From NCBI RefSeq assembly GCF_009617755.1, contig NZ_BGZH01000004.1, forward strand, positions 128,074 through 192,073: 64,000 nt of DNA, read 5' to 3'. Made by a program: the position numbers and the translations under genes. This document shows positions 58,521 to 64,000 of the stretch, piece by piece (position 1 is the first letter of the stretch; every line of letters starts with the position of its first letter). This DNA is from Marinobacter salsuginis (lineage in GTDB: Bacteria > Pseudomonadota > Gammaproteobacteria > Pseudomonadales > Oleiphilaceae). Under the pieces are notes generated by a model, which had not been told where the DNA came from, did not search any database, and saw only the letters and a program-made list of their open reading frames with translations.

Positions 58521-60944
58521 TCAGGGAATCGGTGTCGCGGTGAGGTTCGCCTTGATATCGAAGTTCTGCATTTTCACACCGTATACCGCGGTTTGTGCGC
58601 CGCCAACGGGGTGGACCAGATCAATATTATTGATGGAGAGCTCCTTGAACTGACTTCTCGCTTTCACGGCAAAACCCAGCGGGCGATTTTCGGCTTCCTG
58701 CAGGGTCGGATTGGCCACATAGCGATAACCCGAAGCTGATGCGCCATCCATGATTTTCTCGTCAGCCCGGTTGCCAACCACGCCCAGAGCGTCAGGACCG
58801 TCCGTCTTTTTGACGACCCGGGTCTGGTAGACATCCACGGAAAGGTCGGTGCGCAGGCCAAACGAATTGTCTTCCACGCCGTCACCATCGAAGTCACCGC
58901 CATCGCTGGTATGGATATCGTTCAGAACCAGACGCGTGCCCGTTCCATTCACCGCTTCGCCAACGCCATTGGTTTCCCGGTTGGTTTCCCAGGTCAGCGC
59001 GTTTTTTCGGTCCTCACCGGCGGCCTTTGCAAACACCTGCTTCAGGCGCACAGTCAGCCCTTCCTCACCCCGGGCTTCCCAGACACCTCCAGAGCTGGCA
59101 CAGGACGATGGACTGTCACCAACGCCACCGGCGCAGACATCACCGGCGCCTCCCGGCATGATCGTCATACTGCTCCCGGTTTCATGTTTCTGGACCACGA
59201 ATCGCCCAAAACTCCGGCCTGATTCCTTGTCACCAATCCTCAGGTTACCGATGTCCATGGTGCTCCAGGCTTCGCCTTTGACAATCGCAAGCCCCTCCTG
59301 CGTGACGTCTACTGTCATGCCCCGAACGTGGGAGTCATAATCCAGCTCGGTGATCCAGAGCCCCTTCTGCGGAACCTCGCCGTTACCCTGATCGTAGGGC
59401 ACCGCGATAATGGCGGCCTTGCCATCACGAATCCGGACATCCGAGTTGATGGTAATACCCTCACCCGAGGCACCACCGGCGCCAAGCGTCATATGGCCAT
59501 CCAATTCAAACTCATAGGCCGGATAAAAGCCCAGCGCCAGCAGCAGCTCCGTGCCACCCTGCAAGGGCGCATCCTCACTGCCCACCCGCAGACCGTTGAT
59601 CCGGTACCCAGCCCGGACATTCTCAAACCCAATGCGCAGGCCATCGAAAAACTGGGTGCCATTGATCATCTCATTGCGAGTCACGTTAACCGTAACATCA
59701 CCCTGCCCCCACGACTGAAGGCCGCTGAAGATCACCCTGTTCCCGTCTTCCGTGTAGCTGAAATCGGCAAGCCGCAAGCTCCATTCCGTGGCGAGCCGCA
59801 AGCCCTGGGGGCCGGCATCCGGATGACCACCGCCCTGGAGATAGACCGCATTGGAATAGTTGCGTCCATTGAACACCTGGTCCTCAAGCAGAAAGCTGAC
59901 GTTCACCTCTCCGATGCTTCTCCCACTGCCGCCAACCTCAATGGCACCGATATTAAACTGCCCGTCCAGGGAGCCAAGGGTCAGGGCAAGGGCCGGACGA
60001 TTCCTCCAGTCGGTTGTCACATCAAGCCTGAGGTCGTTGATTCGATAGCTTCCGGTGATGTCCCTGAGGGCCAGAGCCTTACCGTCATCCATATAGAGGA
60101 AGGTCGCCAAGTGAATAACCGTCTCGTTATCGATGCGGAGGCCTTCCCCGGAGCGCCCGCCGGCGGTAATGCCGGTGCTGGACGAAAGATCGTAGCTACC
60201 GCTCAGGCTACCGAAACTGGGTAGCAGTTGACCCGAGCCAGAATCCACGGATACGCCATGATTCAGGGGGTTATTGCTGTAACGGATTGCGCCAACCTCC
60301 CAGTTACCAACAATCCTCGGCGCATCCAGGGCCAGGGTGTCGCCGACGACGTCCAGCGTTACCCCCAGGGCCTCCACGTTCATGGTGATATCATCGAGGA
60401 ACACTTCATTACCGTTGGTGCGATAACCCAGGCGGCCGCCGGTCATGGTGTAGGCCGAGTCGAACGTGTAGCCGGCCCCGCCAACGGAACCACCCTGGCT
60501 GATGTTCAGATATCCCTCCAGGGTATGGTCGAAAAAGACGCCACCCATACTGACTCCCGGCGCCCCGGCGAGGCGGATATCTCCAAACTCCACTCTCCGA
60601 TCCTCGACCAGGTAATCAAGATTCAGGGACGCGTCGTCCTCGATGTCGATCCGAACCAGATGAAACGCCTGACCTGCCGAATCGATGGCTGAACCAACCC
60701 GGAAGCCTTCCAGATGGATGCCTTTGTCATCGTCATAGTAGGACAAACGATCTGCTGTCAAGGCAAGGTCCAGCTCCATGGTCAAGCCACTCTGACCGCT
60801 GATATTCGCCAACGCGGTGTCGTCGAGGCTTTTCATATCGGCAAACACCCAGGAGGCGTTGATCAGGCACGCCAGCCCGATAGCCGTCGAGGTAAATGGC
60901 CTGCTACTGTCCGGAGCCCACATAATCATCAACCTCTTGCCCAT
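58521..60944 (-). CDS. Large exported beta-rich protein with N-terminal ISGQSG motif (DUF6160-like)
   Basis: Function unknown (807 aa). A signal peptide (FTSTAIGLACLINASWVFA) precedes SLDDTALANISGQSGLTMEL, a motif shared with the three upstream genes. The body is an array of short beta-strand units with recurring forms such as GLRIDN, GEGITINSD, SYRINDLRL and GYRINGLRVG. GGRSGEGLRIDNETVIHL and GGASGEGITINSDVRIRDG look like an internal duplication. Near residues 681-696, DGGDFDGDGVEDNSFG resembles a DxDxDG calcium loop, and Cys occur only in the signal peptide and a CAGG...SCASSG segment. The ATG at 60944 overlaps the upstream stop (TAATG). From memory such proteins are labelled DUF6160; a surface or pilus-linked role is inference. 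Confidence 0.85.
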   Translation of the reverse strand: MGKRLMIMWAPDSSRPFTSTAIGLACLINASWVFADMKSLDDTALANISGQSGLTMELDLALTADRLSYYDDDKGIHLEGFRVGSAIDSAGQAFHLVRIDIEDDASLNLDYLVEDRRVEFGDIRLAGAPGVSMGGVFFDHTLEGYLNISQGGSVGGAGYTFDSAYTMTGGRLGYRTNGNEVFLDDITMNVEALGVTLDVVGDTLALDAPRIVGNWEVGAIRYSNNPLNHGVSVDSGSGQLLPSFGSLSGSYDLSSSTGITAGGRSGEGLRIDNETVIHLATFLYMDDGKALALRDITGSYRINDLRLDVTTDWRNRPALALTLGSLDGQFNIGAIEVGGSGRSIGEVNVSFLLEDQVFNGRNYSNAVYLQGGGHPDAGPQGLRLATEWSLRLADFSYTEDGNRVIFSGLQSWGQGDVTVNVTRNEMINGTQFFDGLRIGFENVRAGYRINGLRVGSEDAPLQGGTELLLALGFYPAYEFELDGHMTLGAGGASGEGITINSDVRIRDGKAAIIAVPYDQGNGEVPQKGLWITELDYDSHVRGMTVDVTQEGLAIVKGEAWSTMDIGNLRIGDKESGRSFGRFVVQKHETGSSMTIMPGGAGDVCAGGVGDSPSSCASSGGVWEARGEEGLTVRLKQVFAKAAGEDRKNALTWETNRETNGVGEAVNGTGTRLVLNDIHTSDGGDFDGDGVEDNSFGLRTDLSVDVYQTRVVKKTDGPDALGVVGNRADEKIMDGASASGYRYVANPTLQEAENRPLGFAVKARSQFKELSINNIDLVHPVGGAQTAVYGVKMQNFDIKANLTATPIP

Positions 60945-61492
60945 TACGGATTACCGGCAGGAAACACGAGCAGGTTGCCTTCCATGACAACTTCTCCTCG
61001 CATATCCACTGAGAATATGTCGGTCTGTTGAAACCCCGGGTCGGTTGGCCGCGCTGTACTGCTGGCGGAGATCTTGAATTGGACGTCATTGAACCGGACG
61101 GTGTTTGGCAAACCCAGTTCCAGAACATCCCGGTTGAACTGCTCTCCATCACCCCCGAACCCGGAATCAACGGTGCGGACCCGCAGTGTCAGCCCCTCAA
61201 ACGCGAAATTACCGCGAATATCATCAAGGACCATCCAACCGCCATTTTCTTTAAGGCGGTAGGCAAAGCGGGCACCGCACTTTTTGTCGGCATCGTCACA
61301 GCGTCCGAAATAGCTGTTCTCAACGGGACCACCCATCTCGTTGATACTGATGTCGCCGGACAGATAGATCCCGCCCTGGCCCGAGATGTCTGAAAGGGCT
61401 TCATCACCAAGTCGGGAGAGCTCCGCGAGGGTCGGCGGAGCAAGCAGCAAAATAGCGAGGGCTAGAGACGTTCTGCACAGGATGGCTTTCAT
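60944..61492 (-). CDS. Small exported protein with ISGQGG motif (Fil/DUF6160-like)
   Basis: Function unknown (182 aa). The signal peptide LALAILLLAPPTLA is followed by ELSRLGDEALSDISGQGGIY, the shared motif. Then comes a compact domain with two Cys close together (GRCDDADKKCGARFAYRL) and a VRFNDVQFKISASST strand region. It overlaps its neighbours on both sides (ATGA at 61489-61492, TAATG at 60944), pointing to fixed-ratio co-translation with them. Confidence 0.82.
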   Translation of the reverse strand: MKAILCRTSLALAILLLAPPTLAELSRLGDEALSDISGQGGIYLSGDISINEMGGPVENSYFGRCDDADKKCGARFAYRLKENGGWMVLDDIRGNFAFEGLTLRVRTVDSGFGGDGEQFNRDVLELGLPNTVRFNDVQFKISASSTARPTDPGFQQTDIFSVDMRGEVVMEGNLLVFPAGNP

Positions 61493-62568
61493 TGGCTCAG
61501 ATCCCTCGTTTTTATATTCAGATGCTGTATGAGCATGCCCTGGACTCGGGCTGAGCCAAAATCACGGTCGCCAACACTGAAATTCCCGATCTTCAGATTG
61601 CTGCGGAATTCCGGATTGGTGTAATAGGACTCGTAGAAATCCCAGGCTTCAGCATCGCTGCTACTTCTCAGGCCGTCCGCACCGATCTCGCCCGGTTGAG
61701 GACGCCGAATCGCGGCCACCTCCACCACAAAGTTTCCACTACCATCAACATCGAAGAACACCGGCTGAAGCTGATTACCAATCGCAAGCTCAAGCGCAAA
61801 ATTACTCATCAGAATTCGTGAGCCACAGCTGGAGCCATCCTGTGCGCAGGCGTTTATCGACAATTCCGGAGAATAAAAATTGAGCTTGAACTGTCCAACC
61901 ATTTGGCGCCGATCATCGTCCCCCCAGAGACGCAGATAACTGCCGTCGATAACAGCGCTCTTGGCGTGAATATTGATGTTGGCAGACCGGTCGTCACCCA
62001 CCGCGACGTTCATCTGCATACCAATATCCGCACGTTCCCCAATGTAATCCACAGTGGCCGGGCGACTGGAACAGGTGCCGCTGCCTAAACCGGCACTGGA
62101 ATCCATGCAATCGTAGCCCTGGCCGGCAGAAACCCTGGAACTGGCCGCAAACTCCAGAACCGCCTTGTTGGCGATGCCGATTTCGTTGCCATCTACAACA
62201 TCGATTCGCCAGGGATTAAGAAGCCGCCCAAGGTTCACCGGACCCAAGGCCTGGCCATAGTTGCTATTGGCGCCGGAGATATAGAGGTGGTTCACCGTTA
62301 TATCGACATCACGACCATCAGTGCTCTTGATGCCTCCGATCCGAAAAATGCGTGCCTGCTCACCCGATGCATCCGGCTCGTCTGTTCCGTGGGAAAATTT
62401 AAAATTCTCCAAGACCAGGCCGATACCAGCACCGTCAATTCCAGCCATTTCCGTTTCCGAGAGGCCCTGAAGCTCTGCCTCGGCATAACCAGGCATGACC
62501 AGTACGCTCCAAACTGTAAGAAGAGGAAATACGGAAACAAGAAGCTGTCTGGAACTGAACCATGTCAT
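61489..62568 (-). CDS. Exported protein with degenerate GQ motif (Fil/DUF6160-like)
   Basis: Function unknown (359 aa). The signal peptide ends near MPGYAEA and is followed by ELQGLSETEMAGIDGAGIGL, a variant of the family motif with GA in place of GQ. The remainder is beta-rich with repeated NLKIGNFSVGDRDFG and VNLGRLLNPWRIDVVDG strands, and Cys in pairs (GYDCMDSSAG...GTCSS, INACAQDGSSCGS). ATG at 62568 has GAGGAG 7 bases upstream; the frame extends to 62634 inside the previous gene and is rejected. Confidence 0.82.
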   Translation of the reverse strand: MTWFSSRQLLVSVFPLLTVWSVLVMPGYAEAELQGLSETEMAGIDGAGIGLVLENFKFSHGTDEPDASGEQARIFRIGGIKSTDGRDVDITVNHLYISGANSNYGQALGPVNLGRLLNPWRIDVVDGNEIGIANKAVLEFAASSRVSAGQGYDCMDSSAGLGSGTCSSRPATVDYIGERADIGMQMNVAVGDDRSANINIHAKSAVIDGSYLRLWGDDDRRQMVGQFKLNFYSPELSINACAQDGSSCGSRILMSNFALELAIGNQLQPVFFDVDGSGNFVVEVAAIRRPQPGEIGADGLRSSSDAEAWDFYESYYTNPEFRSNLKIGNFSVGDRDFGSARVQGMLIQHLNIKTRDLSQ

Positions 62569-62578
62569 AAAGCGCTCC

Positions 62579-63778
62579 TCAGAACAGGCCTTTGCCGCGG
62601 TCGATGTACTCGGTACGGTAACGCTGGGTGCCATAGAGCGCCTCGTTGAGATTCACCTCAGTCGCTCCGTTTGGGATATTGAAGAATGCACCCGAGGTTG
62701 CCCTGATGAAATCCTCGGGCGTGAAGTCTGTTTTCTTTACATCTTTCAACCAGTCCAGATCCTTGGTCTGGAAGGAAATGAAGGCGCCATCAGCCGGGCC
62801 AGTGATTCGCCTCTCGCCGTTCACCTCACCGACTTCGCCTACGGGGAAGCTGTTATAGATATCCAGGTCGAAGCAGGAGTCGATCCCCAGGACAAGGCAA
62901 TCCTGGGCATAGACATAAATGTCACCGCCGGAACAGCTGAAAAAGGAACAGTCAGGAACTTCAATCCGGGAGCTCGATCCCCAGCCGATCAGGTTCTGTA
63001 CCGACCAACGGGTAAATCCACTGGCGCCTTCAAGCACGAATCGCTCACCGTTCGGAATGCCAATGTATTCGGCTCTTATGGGATCCAGCTCGCCAATGTT
63101 TGGATCACCCTCCGCACCATAAACCAGCTCGGCTTTGGTGGAGAGCGGACTACCACCCTCAAGGAGTGGCGTCAGGAGAACAATCAGTTGATCAAACAGA
63201 TTCCCGGAGGAATTTGCCTCTGAGAGCCCCTCACCTCGATCAATGATATCCACATTCACATTGCCGGTCAGGGTTTCGATCTTCCCTGAGAGAACGCCCA
63301 TGGATTCTCCGAAACCAAGCCGAAAGCCGACCACTTCATCGGTGTCTTCATCAAAGGCGAATTCCAGGAAGGGATTCTGGATGTGGAAAGGGACTATCTC
63401 ACCCTCGCCATAAGCACTGCCGTTAGCCTTTCGCTGCCTGGGGGCTTCGGGATTCGCGTCAAAATAGGCCTGATTATTGATATAACCAAGGGCAAAATCT
63501 TCAATATAGACGTCCGAGGTGCCCGGCTTTTCACCTTCCCGGTCGTAACGACCCATTTCCAGGACATCTACGTTGGTCTGGATTTCAATATCCATTCCAA
63601 GATTGACCCGGGTATAGGCGGTATTGTCGTTGGCATCAGGATGGTACTGGCGATCAACCGATATAAAAGCCTGCCCTGTAACTTCAGACATCTGTTGGTC
63701 CGAAATCGGGCGCAAATCGGCATTGACCCCCGAGGCCAGTAAAGGCAGGAGGAGAAGCGAGGAAATTGTTTTACTCAT
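62579..63778 (-). CDS. FilA-like exported protein, first gene of the operon
   Basis: An exported protein (399 aa). The signal peptide SKTISSLLLLPLLASGVNA precedes DLRPISDQQMSEVTGQAFIS, the family motif. The middle (NPFLEFAFDEDTDEVVGFRL, GESMGVLSGKIETLTGNVNV) resembles Acinetobacter FilA, annotated as a putative pilus assembly protein (from memory). A Cys cluster (VPDCSFFSCSGG, QDCLVLGIDSCFDLD) lies near residues 275-305. ATG at 63778 is preferred to GTG at 63784. It is the first of four co-directional genes. The product is likely periplasmic or surface-located; function unproven. Confidence 0.8.
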   Translation of the reverse strand: MSKTISSLLLLPLLASGVNADLRPISDQQMSEVTGQAFISVDRQYHPDANDNTAYTRVNLGMDIEIQTNVDVLEMGRYDREGEKPGTSDVYIEDFALGYINNQAYFDANPEAPRQRKANGSAYGEGEIVPFHIQNPFLEFAFDEDTDEVVGFRLGFGESMGVLSGKIETLTGNVNVDIIDRGEGLSEANSSGNLFDQLIVLLTPLLEGGSPLSTKAELVYGAEGDPNIGELDPIRAEYIGIPNGERFVLEGASGFTRWSVQNLIGWGSSSRIEVPDCSFFSCSGGDIYVYAQDCLVLGIDSCFDLDIYNSFPVGEVGEVNGERRITGPADGAFISFQTKDLDWLKDVKKTDFTPEDFIRATSGAFFNIPNGATEVNLNEALYGTQRYRTEYIDRGKGLF

Positions 63779-63964
63779 AGTCACATCTCACCGCTGCCGC
63801 TTCTTATTGTTGGCGGCTGATTAAAAGATGACTGATGAGCGTCTCTGAGGCTGGCTTCGGTTTTTGGTGTTGTTTTCGCCAGTTCTTTTACAGAAGTTTA
63901 ACGCTGGTTACACGTTGTCACTGTGCGCGGCGTCATGATTTTGGGATTTCTCAGATTTCAGGCA
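63779..63964 (-). other. Upstream region of the Fil-like operon
   Basis: About 186 bases between the right-edge terminator and the first Fil-like gene. A promoter is expected here. On the minus strand GTGACA is followed after about 15 bases by TAAACT, a poor sigma-70 match; I see no better element and no other gene. Confidence 0.4.
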
Positions 63965-64000
63965 ATAAAAAACCCCAGCATCGAAGATGCTGGGGTTTTA
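63965..64000. terminator. Bidirectional-looking terminator at the right edge
   Basis: AACCCCAGCATC (63971-63982) pairs with GATGCTGGGGTT (63986-63997) around GAA, with A-rich sequence on the left and TTTTA on the right. On the minus strand it ends in a T-run and probably terminates a gene lying beyond the window. Confidence 0.85.

Overview
The window looks like chromosomal DNA of a marine gammaproteobacterium, most likely Marinobacter or a close relative. This is inferred from protein resemblance to Marinobacter/Pseudomonas families, fairly high G+C, and gene order (MSHA pilus genes next to ssb-MFS-uvrA; birA-coaX-SPOR-tRNAs-tufB-tRNA-Trp-secE-nusG). No rRNA, CRISPR array, prophage or insertion sequence was seen.

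Layout: (1) 1-1138, the 3' end of ntrC (+ strand) with a terminator. (2) 1136-18600, a minus-strand block of 17 genes for a mannose-sensitive haemagglutinin (MSHA) type IV pilus, in the classical order mshI, a pilN-like gene, mshJKLMNEGFBACDOPQ. Many junctions are ATGA or TGATG overlaps. MshE carries the tandem MshEN motif known to bind c-di-GMP, and MshQ is a modular adhesin-like protein. (3) 18766-23995, ssb and a YajR-like MFS transporter (minus) divergent from uvrA (plus), followed by a long 24-bp-arm inverted repeat and a bidirectional terminator. (4) 24019-56082, one co-directional minus-strand block holding what E. coli keeps as the tRNA-tufB, secE-nusG, rplKAJL-rpoBC, str, S10, spc and alpha units, with five tRNA genes and two tuf copies. 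Clear sigma-70 promoters were found before the tRNA cluster, rpsL, rpsJ and rpsM. (5) 56057-58427, birA, coaX and a SPOR-like protein, coupled by ATGA overlaps. (6) 58469-63778, an operon-like run of four exported proteins of largely unknown function that share an N-terminal motif ending in a form of (I/V)xGQxG. One resembles FilA of Acinetobacter.

Functionally the window joins core transcription, translation and repair genes to two cell-surface systems. The MSHA locus encodes inner-membrane assembly proteins (MshI, PilN-like, J, G), ATPases (MshE, MshM), an outer-membrane secretin (MshL), the major pilin and minor pilins (MshA, B, C, D, O, P) and a probable tip protein (MshQ). The mshH regulator that precedes this locus in Vibrio is not between mshI and ssb. 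The Fil-like operon at the right end is the least understood part and the best candidate for an undescribed surface system.

No gene-free stretch exceeds 300 bases; the larger gaps are described individually.
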